DNA of 64,000 nt from Dysosmobacter sp. Marseille-Q4140 (GCA_018228705.1 CP073694.1:2294001-2358000), one strand, 5' to 3'; positions 16,719 to 25,925 are shown, counted from the first letter of the stretch. Translations and numbers: made by a program. The notes: generated by a model from the letters alone, not told the origin.

Positions 16719-18338
16719 TCAGTTGTACCCCTTCACACTGCGGAAGGCCCCGATCAGATCCTCCCGTCCGTCGAAGACCCGGGCGTGGGTCAGTTCCGCC
16801 AGTTCTTCCAGCTGGGTGGGATCGGCGGAGCCGAACATGATGGAGAACACCGGTACGTCTGCTCCGAATGCCTCATAGGCGGTTTGGAAAGCGTCGATGC
16901 TGCCATCGGACACTCCGTCCGTCAGCAGGATGATGGCGGGGGTGTACTGGCTCAGGTCGTAGTTTCCCAGCTGCCGCAGGCCCTCCATGGCTGCGGAGTA
17001 AATATCCGTACCGCCTGTGGCCGTTTCTGCCTCCACCTGTGTATAGAGAGCTTCCAGCTCGCTGCCATTTCCAACAGCAGCATAGACGTCCCGGGGGTAG
17101 CCCTCGAAGGGGATGAGGATATTGACCTCATGCGCCGAGGCCTGGAGCAGATTCTTCTCCGCGTTCTCCTGAATGAGGATCTGGCTCATGGCCTCCACCA
17201 TCTGCTCCCGGCCTGTTCCCTCCATACTTCCGGAGTAGTCCAGACAATATACGGTGAGGGAGGGCTTGCGGAATTCCGTCTGGTACAGGTTCAGGCCCTC
17301 CATCAACACGTCGGTGGAGGGCATCCGAATGGGAGAGAGCACCCGGTCTGGCTGGATGCCCCAGTCGGTACGGAACACATCCCGGTTCTCCTCGGATACC
17401 CCCTCGTACCCGGTGCGGCGGCCTGTGCGCTGGATCTCGTTTTGAACCTCGTCGGAAAGCAGGTATTCCTGCAGATCCAGAAAAGCCTGCTCCTTCTCAG
17501 TATCCCCGTTGTCCACATAGCCCAGGGGGGAGTCCGCGATAGAGAGGCCGTCATAGGGGTAGACGGCATACAGGGTCTCCTCGCCTCGTGCCTCCAGCTC
17601 CTGGTTGGCACTGATGATGAGGCACTCATAGTTCACCATGGCGTCATAGCCGCCGGTGAGAAATAGGTCCTTCAGCCAGTCGGAGCTGCCGGAGGACCGG
17701 TCTACGCCGGAGAGCAGTTGGGTGATCTGTTCCGAGAGACCGGGAGTCTGGAGGCTCTCCGATGTGATCACATCTGGATTGCCCAGCAGGGCATAGAGAA
17801 AGCCGATGTAGGCGCTGCACCCGGAGTTGGACTGGGTGGCGGAGGTCATGCAGAAGTTCAGCTTCCCAGACTGGATGGCGGAGAGCAGGTCGCTGACCGA
17901 CACCTCCGTGCCCACGAAACCCAGCTCCTCGGCTAACCCCTGGCGGATTCCGAATACCACCGGGGTGATGGAAATGGACTGGGCGTGCTTTACCCGGTAC
18001 TGGGTGTCTCCGGCGGTGAGCCACAGGCTGCTGGCCGGCCACACCGCATCATAGTCCACCGTTTCCCCCTGGAGGGTCCGCATGATATCCAGGGAGCCCT
18101 GGTACTCCATCTCGATGTTCACGCCCCGTTCCCGGGCGAAGTCATCCAGGATGCCCTCCAGCTCCTGGTTCTCCGAGCCGGAGAGGATGCGCAGCGTCAC
18201 ATCTCCGCCGTAGTGGAAAGCCTGCTCTCCACTGGCGGGATCGCTGGCGGAGGCGGTGCTGTCAGACGATGCCGGGCCACAGGCTGTCAAAAGCAATGCA
18301 AATGCCAGGATACATGCGGATAAAACTGCACGTTTCAT
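16719..18338 (-). CDS. Lipoprotein fusing a solute-binding domain to a VWA domain
   Basis: The 539-aa lipoprotein has lipobox LLTAC (Cys20). Residues 45-310 form an extracellular binding-protein-like domain (GGDVTLRILSGSENQELEGI, FCMTSATQSNSGCSAYIGFL), and residues 345-539 a von Willebrand A domain with a complete MIDAS: DYSGSM, the TGGTD threonine and LLTDGVSDGS. A metal-dependent adhesion domain fused to a ligand-binding lobe suggests ligand-controlled protein-protein contact at the surface. It is first in the operon with XpaC and a second binding protein. Confidence 0.75.
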   Translation of the reverse strand: MKRAVLSACILAFALLLTACGPASSDSTASASDPASGEQAFHYGGDVTLRILSGSENQELEGILDDFARERGVNIEMEYQGSLDIMRTLQGETVDYDAVWPASSLWLTAGDTQYRVKHAQSISITPVVFGIRQGLAEELGFVGTEVSVSDLLSAIQSGKLNFCMTSATQSNSGCSAYIGFLYALLGNPDVITSESLQTPGLSEQITQLLSGVDRSSGSSDWLKDLFLTGGYDAMVNYECLIISANQELEARGEETLYAVYPYDGLSIADSPLGYVDNGDTEKEQAFLDLQEYLLSDEVQNEIQRTGRRTGYEGVSEENRDVFRTDWGIQPDRVLSPIRMPSTDVLMEGLNLYQTEFRKPSLTVYCLDYSGSMEGTGREQMVEAMSQILIQENAEKNLLQASAHEVNILIPFEGYPRDVYAAVGNGSELEALYTQVEAETATGGTDIYSAAMEGLRQLGNYDLSQYTPAIILLTDGVSDGSIDAFQTAYEAFGADVPVFSIMFGSADPTQLEELAELTHARVFDGREDLIGAFRSVKGYN

Positions 18339-18459
18339 AGCAGTAGACCCTTCCTTTCCTGATACGGTGCACAGGCAGCAAGGACCTGCACATAGAGGAA
18401 TATATAAAATAAACCTAATTTACCATATCACATCCGGTGGATGCCCACTACCGCGGTGC

Positions 18460-18476
18460 AGTAAAATGCGTGTAAA
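18460..18476 (-). promoter_or_regulatory. Pho-box-like repeat upstream of the VWA operon
   Basis: On the minus strand TTTACA and TTTACT repeat with an 11-base period (5-base spacer), the spacing of PhoP boxes in Bacillus. A possible -10 (TATGGT, plus strand 18422-18427) lies 32 bases downstream. Regulation is inference. Confidence 0.4.
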
Positions 18477-18497
18477 ATCCGTGTGTTATCCTGGAAA

Positions 18498-18539
18498 ATG
18501 AACGCATCCCCCATGTGTACACACGCATGGGGGATGCGT
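18498..18539. terminator. Terminator of the ECF-phosphatase operon
   Basis: A perfect 16-bp stem (GAACGCATCCCCCATG and its complement) starts one base after the stop of the RpiR gene and is followed on the minus strand by ATTTTCC. Confidence 0.75.
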
Positions 18540-19364
18540 TCATCCATCCGGAAAGTAGTCTTTTTTCATCTGGTGCAGCGACTGAAGGCGTTCCGCGCTT
18601 TCGGCTCCTAACCGCTCCGCCGCAGCGACGGCCAGGGCGTCCAGCAGGGCGGCGGGGGCAGCCATGGAGTGGTACTCCTTTTCGGTGCCGCGGTAGGCGA
18701 ACAGACTGACGTCCGCCCGCTCCTCCGCGGGCAGGCAGGTGCGTCCCACAAAGGCCAGCGTCCGGTAACCGGCGGCCCGACTGTGCTCCAGGAGGATGCG
18801 TCCCTCCCGGGACAGTTTGGAAAAGCTGAACAGCACCACCAGATCGTTCTCCGCCGCTTGCGAGAGCCCTTCCAGCAGTTCAGAGCCGCCGGAGGGCAGG
18901 AGAGATACCTGTAAGCCCAGCCGCCGCAGGCGGAAGTGGAGCAGCTGGGCCAGGGAGGCGGAGGCGTTTTTCCCGTGGACGAATACCCGCTGGGCGGAAC
19001 AGAGGGCCTCCACCGCCCGGTCAAATTCCCCGGTGGAGAGCTGCTGTATGGTCGTCTCCAGGTACGCCCGCTGCCGCTCCAGCCAGGCCTGTGGGGAAAA
19101 ACGCGCTCCCTGACTGAGTGTGGCCGCCAGCTTTACCGCCGGGCCCGGAGACTGCTCCAGCACCAGAGATTTCAGCGCCTTGAAGTCCCGGCAGCCCACA
19201 TGGCGGGCGAAGCGGGAGACCGTGGCGTCGGAGAGCTCCAGCCGCTCCGCCAGCTGCCCAATGGACGAAAACAGGAAGGTATCTGTGTTGGTGTTGATAT
19301 AATCCAGGATCTTCTGCTCCGCCCGGGTTAGTTCCCCAGCGGCGGCGGGAAGGCGCAGGTCCAT
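18540..19364 (-). CDS. MurR/RpiR-family transcriptional regulator
   Basis: The 274-aa protein has an N-terminal RpiR helix-turn-helix (IGQLAERLELSDATVSRFARHVG) and a C-terminal SIS sugar-phosphate-binding domain (VFVHGKNASASLAQLLHFRL, DLVVLFSFSKLSREG). SIS domains sense phosphorylated sugars, consistent with the upstream phosphatases producing or consuming such a compound. It is last in the ECF operon, 10 bases after the IMPase gene, so feedback control of its own operon is likely. Confidence 0.88.
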   Translation of the reverse strand: MDLRLPAAAGELTRAEQKILDYINTNTDTFLFSSIGQLAERLELSDATVSRFARHVGCRDFKALKSLVLEQSPGPAVKLAATLSQGARFSPQAWLERQRAYLETTIQQLSTGEFDRAVEALCSAQRVFVHGKNASASLAQLLHFRLRRLGLQVSLLPSGGSELLEGLSQAAENDLVVLFSFSKLSREGRILLEHSRAAGYRTLAFVGRTCLPAEERADVSLFAYRGTEKEYHSMAAPAALLDALAVAAAERLGAESAERLQSLHQMKKDYFPDG

Positions 19365-19374
19365 GACGAAACCC

Positions 19375-20160
19375 TCATTCTTTCAAAATTGTTTGCAGCG
19401 CGCCGTGGAGCCGCCCATTGGAGGCCAGCAGAGGCCCACCCTCCGCCAGAGAGAGGGGGGCGCCGCCCGGAGCGGTAACCTGTCCCCCGGCCTCCGCCAC
19501 GATGAGCATTCCAGCGGCGTAGTCCCAGGGCTGGAGAGACAGCTCCACATAGCCCTCCAGCCGTCCGCAGGCCACATCGCACAGTTCCAGGCTGGCACAG
19601 CCCGTCCGCCGGATGTCCTGGCACCGGTCATACAGCGCCCGCATCTGGCGAAACGCCATGTCCGCCAGCTCCCGCCGGCCGGGAACGGTGCCCGCAGACA
19701 GGAGGCTGTCCGCCAGCCGGGAGACGGCGCTGACCTGAATGGGAACCCCGTTTCGGAATGCTCCGCCGCCCCGGCGGGCGGTGAAACACTCCTCCATATA
19801 AGGATTGTATACCACACCGAAGACGATTTGTCCACCCTCCGCTAAGGCCAGGGAAATCGCACTGTGCTGGAATTGATGGATCAGGTTGGTGGTGCCGTCC
19901 ACCGGATCCAGGATCCAGCAGGGGCGGCTCCAGTCCAGCCCCGTATTGTCCTGCTCCTCTCCCATAAACTGGACATCCGGGGCCAGGGCGGCCAGACGCT
20001 TCCGCAGAAACGCCTGTACCGCCACGTCCACATTGGTCACATAGTCCGTTTCGCCCTTGGAGCGGATGCTCTGAACGGCGGCGGGATCGGTCAGCAGTTC
20101 CCCCGCCTCCAATACCGTCTGGACGGCCCCCTCCGCCAGGGAATCCGTCAGGGCGGTCAT
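19375..20160 (-). CDS. Inositol monophosphatase-family phosphatase
   Basis: The 261-aa member of the IMPase superfamily carries FMGEEQDNT, DPVDGTTNLI and PWDYAAGMLIVAEAGG, which together hold the catalytic metals. It is a second, distinct family member in the window (compare 12528-13298), again beside a transporter. The start at 20160 has GGGAGG 7 bases upstream and overlaps the PHP stop (ATGA). Confidence 0.87.
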   Translation of the reverse strand: MTALTDSLAEGAVQTVLEAGELLTDPAAVQSIRSKGETDYVTNVDVAVQAFLRKRLAALAPDVQFMGEEQDNTGLDWSRPCWILDPVDGTTNLIHQFQHSAISLALAEGGQIVFGVVYNPYMEECFTARRGGGAFRNGVPIQVSAVSRLADSLLSAGTVPGRRELADMAFRQMRALYDRCQDIRRTGCASLELCDVACGRLEGYVELSLQPWDYAAGMLIVAEAGGQVTAPGGAPLSLAEGGPLLASNGRLHGALQTILKE

Positions 20161-20954
20161 GCGATGGCCTCCCGGGTCAGAATGGCCACATAGTCGCCTC
20201 CCAGGGCATAGATCTCCTTCAAGGACCGCTTCAGCAGACAGGCGGTGCGCACCTGGAAGGTGGCGGTGTCGGAGAGAGCAATGGCGTAGCGGCCGGCTGT
20301 CATCTCCCCATAGAGGGCGGGGACGGTGTCCACCTCCCGTTCAAAGACCGTGGTGACGCAGCCGTACTGCACCGCCTGGTGGGTGTCGCTGCCGGACACC
20401 ACCGGGATGCCCAGCTTTTTCCCCAGGTCATGGGTGAGCCGCTCCGTCCTCTCCCGGTCAAGAGCCAGGTCTTTCCCGTTCAGATCCAGAAATTTCAGGC
20501 GGCGGAGCTGCTCCTCCGGCAGCTCGGGCACATGGCCGCCGGCACGGAAGGGGTGGCCGCAGCCCACTACCACCGGGTACTCCTCAAACAAATCCATCAG
20601 TTGGGCGAAGGGAAGGAAATTCCCCTTCTCCTTGTGGGGCTCCAGCCGCCGGTTCAGTTCCAGGATGGTCTCCAGCGGCCCGATGGACAGGATGTGCCCC
20701 CCCTCGGCCACATCGGTCTCCATGCCGGGGAAAATGCGCAGGCCATTCTCCAGTTCCAGAGCGTCCCCGGTTCTCTGGCTCACAGAGGCGATGTAGCCGT
20801 ACACATCGGCAAACTGGAGGGTGTTGAAGTGTTCCGTCAGGCACAAAGTGTCCAGGCCGGCCCGTCGGGCCTCGCCGAAGAGCCAGTCTGTGTAGGCGGT
20901 GGAAAATGGGAGCTTTTTGGCCAGCTTCCCATGGGTGTGAAAATCCAGACGCAA
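20157..20954 (-). CDS. PHP-domain phosphoesterase
   Basis: The 265-aa polymerase-and-histidinol-phosphatase fold protein has all usual metal ligands: DFHTHGK at the N-terminus, LTEHFNT, FPGMETDV, GCGHPFR and SGSDTHQ. Relatives hydrolyse histidinol phosphate or small phosphodiesters, including cyclic phosphates. There are no histidine-biosynthesis neighbours, so a catabolic role with the adjacent IMPase is more likely: PHP opens or removes one phosphate, IMPase the next. That order is inference. Confidence 0.82.
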   Translation of the reverse strand: MRLDFHTHGKLAKKLPFSTAYTDWLFGEARRAGLDTLCLTEHFNTLQFADVYGYIASVSQRTGDALELENGLRIFPGMETDVAEGGHILSIGPLETILELNRRLEPHKEKGNFLPFAQLMDLFEEYPVVVGCGHPFRAGGHVPELPEEQLRRLKFLDLNGKDLALDRERTERLTHDLGKKLGIPVVSGSDTHQAVQYGCVTTVFEREVDTVPALYGEMTAGRYAIALSDTATFQVRTACLLKRSLKEIYALGGDYVAILTREAIA

Positions 20955-20972
20955 GAGAAATAACCTTCTTTC

Positions 20973-21809
20973 TTACAGCAGTGTGGAGATCAGGACAGCC
21001 ACCGCCACCGCCAGGAAGGAGATGGCCAGAAACAGTCCATCGTTATAGGTGACCTTCAGGGCTGCCAGCTTGATCTTCTTTACCGACTTGTTCACCGCCG
21101 CGTAGCGGTAGCCCCGTAGCTCCAGGGCCTCCACCGTGGTGCGGGAGCGCTTGGCGGTGTTGAGCATCAGGGGGTAGAAGGACTGCATGATGATCTTCAC
21201 CTGATAGATCAGGTACCTGATCTTGCCCCCCAGGGTCTCGTGGGCGGGGGGATTGCCCCGGAGCCGGTAGGAGAGGAGCACGTTCTGAAACTCCTCCATC
21301 AGCATGGGCAGCATCCGGTAGGCGTAGGAGATGGAGAAGCTCAGCCTCTCCGGGCAGCCGTACCACATGAGGCCGTTGGACAGCTTATCCGGGTCCAGGC
21401 CGGAGAACACGGTCACCGAGGCCAGGGAGATTGTGGCCACCTTCAGGGTGAGGATGAGCAGGGGCGCCACGGCGGAGGCGTCCCCGCCAAAGAGAAGGGT
21501 CACCACGAAGAGATACCCCGTCTGGGAGAAGACCCCCAGGGCAAAGAGGAACAGCACCAGCCCCGCCACCCGGGCCAGAAGGGTGGTGGCCATCACCAGC
21601 AGAAAGCATCCCAGCAGGAAGGGGATGTCGCTAACAAACCAGGGGATAAGGCCGAAGAACAGGTACCAGGCCAGCAGAATCCGGGGGTCCAGGGCGGCGA
21701 TCACGGTGTCGTCGTTGCCGTAGGCGTTCTTCAGCACCTGATTGCGGAGAAAATCCATGGAGAATTTGTCCAGGATGCTCTCTGAGAGTTTGGCGGTCAA
21801 TTTTTCCAC
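20973..21809 (-). CDS. ecfT: ECF transporter transmembrane component EcfT
   Basis: The 278-aa membrane protein has five to six hydrophobic segments and the two cytoplasmic coupling helices typical of EcfT (AYRMLPMLMEEFQNVLLSYRLRG and TTVEALELRGYRY, the A-R-G signatures). A GTG at 21809, 10 bases after AGGAGG, is the preferred start; an upstream ATG lies inside the ATPase gene. It couples ATP hydrolysis to the substrate-specific S component encoded at the head of the operon. Confidence 0.82.
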   Translation of the reverse strand: MEKLTAKLSESILDKFSMDFLRNQVLKNAYGNDDTVIAALDPRILLAWYLFFGLIPWFVSDIPFLLGCFLLVMATTLLARVAGLVLFLFALGVFSQTGYLFVVTLLFGGDASAVAPLLILTLKVATISLASVTVFSGLDPDKLSNGLMWYGCPERLSFSISYAYRMLPMLMEEFQNVLLSYRLRGNPPAHETLGGKIRYLIYQVKIIMQSFYPLMLNTAKRSRTTVEALELRGYRYAAVNKSVKKIKLAALKVTYNDGLFLAISFLAVAVAVLISTLL

Positions 21810-21814
21810 AGCGG

Positions 21815-23506
21815 TCACACCTCCTGAAAGGATGACAGGAATTCGTCTATGGTATAGCACATGGCCCGTCTGTCTAAGGCCTGCGCCATGGAGAAGATCT
21901 CCGGCGGGCGGATGCCCACCTGCTCCACGATGCCGCTCCGGGCAAAGATCTCGTCCCGGGCGCCGTCAGCCACCACACGCCCGCCCCGCAGCACGATGAT
22001 CCGCTCTGCCCACTGGCACACCAGCTGCATATCGTGGGTTGCGATGACGGCGGTCTGAATGATGTCCTTCATGTCGTCCAGAACGTCCATGATCTCCCGC
22101 CGGGTGGCGATGTCCAGGTTGGCGGTGGGCTCGTCCAGCAGCAGAATGCCGGGATTCAAAGCGATCCCGATGGCCAGGCTGGCCCGGCGCATCTGCCCGC
22201 CGGACATGAGGCGACCGTCCCGGTCTGCCAGCTCTGTCAGCCGGAACCGCTCCAGCAGCTCCCCGGTGCGTTTCTCCCACTCCGGGACGTTCCGCACCTC
22301 CATGGCGTAGGCGATGTCGGCGCGGATGGAGTCCTTGATGAACATCTCCTCCGGGTTTTGATACACCAGGGAGATCTGCCGGGACAGATCCTCGGCCTTT
22401 TTGTCCCCAATGGCCTCCTCAAAGAGGGAAACTGTGCCGGAATTGGGCTTCAGCAGACCCACCATCAGCTTCATGAGGGTGGACTTGCCCGCCCCGTTGG
22501 AGCCGATGAGGGCCACCTTTTCCCCTTTCCGTATGTTCAGGTTCAGGCCGTCGAACACGGTGTGGGGCTCCCCCTTTACCGAGCGGTAGGCCAAAGATAC
22601 GTCCTGGAAGGAGACTGCGCTCTCTCCGTCTGGGACAGCTGGCGCCGGACGTTCCCGGGAGATATAATGCAGTCCGGCGAAGGCGGTTTTTCCTCCCTCC
22701 ACGGTGGTGGGCAGGAGGATGTCCGCCGGGAGACGGCCTGCCCTCCGCAGCCGGTGGGCCGCCTGGGTCACCTGGGGCGGGAAGATGTTGCATTCCTCCA
22801 GCTCCTCCACCCGCTGGAGGGCCTCCTCCGTGGGCAGTATCCAGCGCACCTGGCCGTCCCTCATGAGCATCACATGCTTGCAGTAGTCGGCGATGTACTC
22901 GGTATGGTGTTCAATGACGAGGATGGTCTTGCCGTGGTTCTCATTCAAGTCCCGGAGGACCTCATAGATCCGGTCGGCGTGCATGGGGTCCAACTGGGCG
23001 ATGGGCTCGTCCAGGATCAGAATGTCCGGCTGGAGGGACACCGCGCCGGCCAGGGCCAGCAGGTGGGTCTGGCCGCCGGAGAGCTGCCAGACATATTCCT
23101 CCTCCCTGCCCTCCAGACCGCACTGCCGCAAAGCAGTCCTGCCCCGCTCCAGGTAGTCGGGGAAGGCGTAGTTCAGGCAGGCATAGGAGGCGTCGTCCAG
23201 CACGGTGGGCCGGACGATCTGGTTTTCAAAGTCCTGATATACATAGCCCACCTTCTGGGCCAGGACGCCCACGTCGCTCTCCCGGGTGTCAAGCCCCTCC
23301 ACCCGCACGCTTCCCTCCATGGTCCCCGTGATAAAGTGGGGGATCAGGCCGTTGAGGACCTTACACAAAGTGGACTTCCCGCAGCCGTTGTTGCCAACGA
23401 CCGCCAGGAAGTCCCCTTTCTCGATCTGAAGGGAGATCTCTTTCAGGGTGGGCTGAGGGGCGCCTGGGTAGGTATAGGTCAGGCCGTCGATCTCAACCGC
23501 GTTCAT
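21815..23506 (-). CDS. Fused ECF ATPase (EcfA1-EcfA2)
   Basis: The 563-aa protein has two ABC ATPase domains in tandem. Domain 1 has GNNGCGKST, LSGGQTHLLALAG and LILDEPIAQLD; domain 2 has GSNGAGKST, MSGGQMRRASLAI and LLLDEPTANLD. In most ECF systems these are separate genes; fusions occur in group I systems with dedicated S components. One base separates it from the S component and five from EcfT, so this is a self-contained dedicated transporter. Confidence 0.87.
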   Translation of the reverse strand: MNAVEIDGLTYTYPGAPQPTLKEISLQIEKGDFLAVVGNNGCGKSTLCKVLNGLIPHFITGTMEGSVRVEGLDTRESDVGVLAQKVGYVYQDFENQIVRPTVLDDASYACLNYAFPDYLERGRTALRQCGLEGREEEYVWQLSGGQTHLLALAGAVSLQPDILILDEPIAQLDPMHADRIYEVLRDLNENHGKTILVIEHHTEYIADYCKHVMLMRDGQVRWILPTEEALQRVEELEECNIFPPQVTQAAHRLRRAGRLPADILLPTTVEGGKTAFAGLHYISRERPAPAVPDGESAVSFQDVSLAYRSVKGEPHTVFDGLNLNIRKGEKVALIGSNGAGKSTLMKLMVGLLKPNSGTVSLFEEAIGDKKAEDLSRQISLVYQNPEEMFIKDSIRADIAYAMEVRNVPEWEKRTGELLERFRLTELADRDGRLMSGGQMRRASLAIGIALNPGILLLDEPTANLDIATRREIMDVLDDMKDIIQTAVIATHDMQLVCQWAERIIVLRGGRVVADGARDEIFARSGIVEQVGIRPPEIFSMAQALDRRAMCYTIDEFLSSFQEV

Positions 23507-23507
23507 C

Positions 23508-24353
23508 TCAGTTCACCGCGGCCTTTTTTCCCGCGTTCTTTTTGATGACCAGCAGGGCGATGATGGCCACCGCGGCGGCCGCTACCATGCCCACGGCCAT
23601 GGCGGTGCCGCTCTCCGCCCACTCGGCCTCCCAGTCGATGAGGGACATGCCGGCGGTGGCGGCCAGCTCGGCCACGATGGCGCACACAAAGCCGACGGCG
23701 CACACGGCCAGGGCCTTGGGGCTGATGCCGCTGACGGCGCTGTCCGGGGTGCGGGGAGCCATGCCCAGCAGGGGCTCGATCTTGCCGTACAGCTTGGGCA
23801 CCAGGTACAGAGTGGGCAGAAGGCAGAACAGGATGCCGGAGAACAGCAGGTCATTGAGGAAGGCAAAGCCCTCGGTGGCAAACACGCTCTCAGGCAGGCC
23901 GGCCACGGCCTCGAAGTCCTCTACCGCCAGCTGGACCTTCAGAATGTCCACCACGGTTCCCATCAGCAGTTGGGCGGCGGTGCCGGTGATGGCGGCCACG
24001 CCCACCAGGGCGCGGTTCCTGGGGTCCTTCACCAGCCGGCCGGCGATATACACGCCGATGGTGACGGTGAGGAACTTCTCCAGCTCGCCCAGGCCGCCGA
24101 ACTGGCCCAGCATGATCTCGCTGAACACCAGCTCGCCGGTGGCGGCGCCCAGGGCGGCGGACAGGGGGTCGAACAGCATGGCCAGGGTCAGGGGAATGAA
24201 CAGGAAGTACTCCACGGAGAACTCCACGACCCCCACCTGGAACTTGGGGATCAGCTCCGTGAACAGGGTGGCCAGCCCGTACAGGGACATGGACAGGACA
24301 AAGATCATCAGCTTCTGGGACTGTGTGGCAGTCTGCTTCTGTGCGATACTCAT
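23508..24353 (-). CDS. Probable ECF substrate-binding (S) component
   Basis: The 281-aa integral membrane protein has about seven hydrophobic segments, opening with a short polar, Gln-rich stretch before the first helix (MIFVLSMSLYGLATLFTELIP). It is longer than typical 180-200-aa S components, with an extra loop around residues 120-150. It is assigned from its position as first gene before the fused ATPase and EcfT; I do not recognise its ligand. A phosphorylated polyol or sugar would fit the downstream phosphatases and RpiR, but that is inference. Confidence 0.6.
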   Translation of the reverse strand: MSIAQKQTATQSQKLMIFVLSMSLYGLATLFTELIPKFQVGVVEFSVEYFLFIPLTLAMLFDPLSAALGAATGELVFSEIMLGQFGGLGELEKFLTVTIGVYIAGRLVKDPRNRALVGVAAITGTAAQLLMGTVVDILKVQLAVEDFEAVAGLPESVFATEGFAFLNDLLFSGILFCLLPTLYLVPKLYGKIEPLLGMAPRTPDSAVSGISPKALAVCAVGFVCAIVAELAATAGMSLIDWEAEWAESGTAMAVGMVAAAAVAIIALLVIKKNAGKKAAVN

Positions 24354-24401
24354 AGCATATTTTCCTCCCTATGATGGTGTGTTTCTCGCTCACACAGGCA
24401 C

Positions 24402-24452
24402 AGTGTACCACTGGGATGTAAATTCTTCCCCCAAAGTCCTGTAAAATGTAAA
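24402..24452 (-). promoter_or_regulatory. TTTACA-repeat promoter of the ECF operon
   Basis: On the minus strand TTTACA (24445-24440), 17 bases, TTTACA (24422-24417), 9 bases, then TACACT (24407-24402) as -10. A third TTTACA is at 24452-24447. The same layout precedes the SLH protein and the alkaline phosphatase. It resembles activator boxes replacing the -35, as in Pho-controlled promoters. Confidence 0.5.
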
Positions 24453-24494
24453 TAAATTTTCTTTCATATCATGTTACGAAAGTTCTGCCCTCAT

Positions 24495-25868
24495 TTACAT
24501 CCGCATCGCCGCGTCCAGAGCCAAAGAGGAACGCTCGCACTCGTCAGGGAGCATGGTCAGCTGGACGCACAGGGGACTGCCCTTCATGCGGGCGCTGGCA
24601 TAGGTCAATCCGTTGCTCCGGGTGTCCAGCAGGGGGTGGTCGATCTGGGCCGGGTCCCCCAGCAGCACTACCTTGGTGCCCTTTCCCACCCGGGTGATGA
24701 TGCCCTTGACCTGCCGGGGGGTGAGGTTCTGGGCCTCGTCGATGATGAGCCAGGTATCGGTGATGGAGCGGCCCCGCATGAAGTTCATGGCCTCGGCAGC
24801 GATGACGCCGGTGTCAAAGAGGTAGTCAATGCGCCCCCGCAGCTCCTCCTCGCTGCGCCGCTCCTTTTTCTTCCCCTCCAGGTCCAGCAGGATCTCCAGG
24901 TTGTCCACAATGGGCCGCATGAGGGGGGAGATCTTTTCCTGCTCACTGCCCGGGAGAAAACCGATGTCCGCGTCAAACTGGGCATTGGGGCGGCACACCA
25001 GAATCTTCCGATAGGGCCGTTCCTCCGCCTCCAGCACCTGCTCCAGCCCTGCGGCCAGGGCGTAAAAGGTCTTGGCGGTGCCCGCCGGCCCTTGGATGAT
25101 GGCCAGGGGCGCCTCCGCCACCGGCAGCAGCAGGGCCTCCTGCAGGAATTGCTGCCCCACGCTCCGGGGCTTGACGCCGAATGGGCGGACGCCGCCAAAG
25201 CGCAGGGCGGTGACCTTCCCCTCCCGGAAACGGCCCAGCATGGTCTTTTTCGGCTCGGTATCCGAGTGCAGAAGGACAAACTGGTTCTCGGTCAAGGAAA
25301 CCGGCTTCCGCTCCCCCGCGCCGTCCACGGTATAGAGTTCTTCCGCCGGAGCTCCCTTTTTCTTGAACGCTGTGAGCAGGCTGTCCGAGATGTAGACCTC
25401 CGCCCGGCCGGTGTAGGGCTGGGCTCCATCCGGCAGCCGGTCGGTGGTGAAGTCCTCCGCCGGCACCTCCATCATCTGGGCCCGGATGCGGGCGACCATG
25501 TCCCGGCTCACCAGCGTCACCGGCGCTCCCTCGTCCATGAGGCCCCGACACACCCTCAGCACCCTTCCCGCCCGGCTGCCGGGTTCTATCCCTTGGGGAA
25601 GGGCCGCGTCCACATGGTTGACCTCCAGGCGCACGGTGCCTCCACTGGGCAGGGTCACGCCTTTTACCAGGTCTCCTTGGAGCCGTAATCTCTCCAGGAA
25701 GCGGAGCACATGTCGGGCGTTGTTTCCCGCTTCACCGTCAGCCCCCTTCCGATCATCCAACTCCTCCAGCACCGCCAGTGGCAGCACGATGTAGTTGTCC
25801 TCGAAGGACTCCAGAGCGTAGGGGGCCTGGAGGAGGACATTGGCGTCCAGCACATAGGTCTTCTGCAT
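24495..25868 (-). CDS. PIN domain-PhoH ATPase (PhoH2-type)
   Basis: The 457-aa protein joins an N-terminal PIN ribonuclease domain (YVLDANVLLQ, acidic ELDD, later VTLVSRDMVARI) to a C-terminal PhoH helicase-like ATPase (Walker A GPAGTAKTF, Walker B LIIDEAQNL, GDPAQID). PhoH2 proteins are RNA-processing PIN-ATPase fusions. It is a single gene with a long leader containing an intrinsic terminator (25926-25969), so expression may depend on antitermination. Confidence 0.9.
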   Translation of the reverse strand: MQKTYVLDANVLLQAPYALESFEDNYIVLPLAVLEELDDRKGADGEAGNNARHVLRFLERLRLQGDLVKGVTLPSGGTVRLEVNHVDAALPQGIEPGSRAGRVLRVCRGLMDEGAPVTLVSRDMVARIRAQMMEVPAEDFTTDRLPDGAQPYTGRAEVYISDSLLTAFKKKGAPAEELYTVDGAGERKPVSLTENQFVLLHSDTEPKKTMLGRFREGKVTALRFGGVRPFGVKPRSVGQQFLQEALLLPVAEAPLAIIQGPAGTAKTFYALAAGLEQVLEAEERPYRKILVCRPNAQFDADIGFLPGSEQEKISPLMRPIVDNLEILLDLEGKKKERRSEEELRGRIDYLFDTGVIAAEAMNFMRGRSITDTWLIIDEAQNLTPRQVKGIITRVGKGTKVVLLGDPAQIDHPLLDTRSNGLTYASARMKGSPLCVQLTMLPDECERSSLALDAAMRM

Positions 25869-25925
25869 ACGTTGCGCCTGCCTTTCTTCTTTGCTGTCTT
25901 ATGACCATTGGGCGCGGCATCCACA

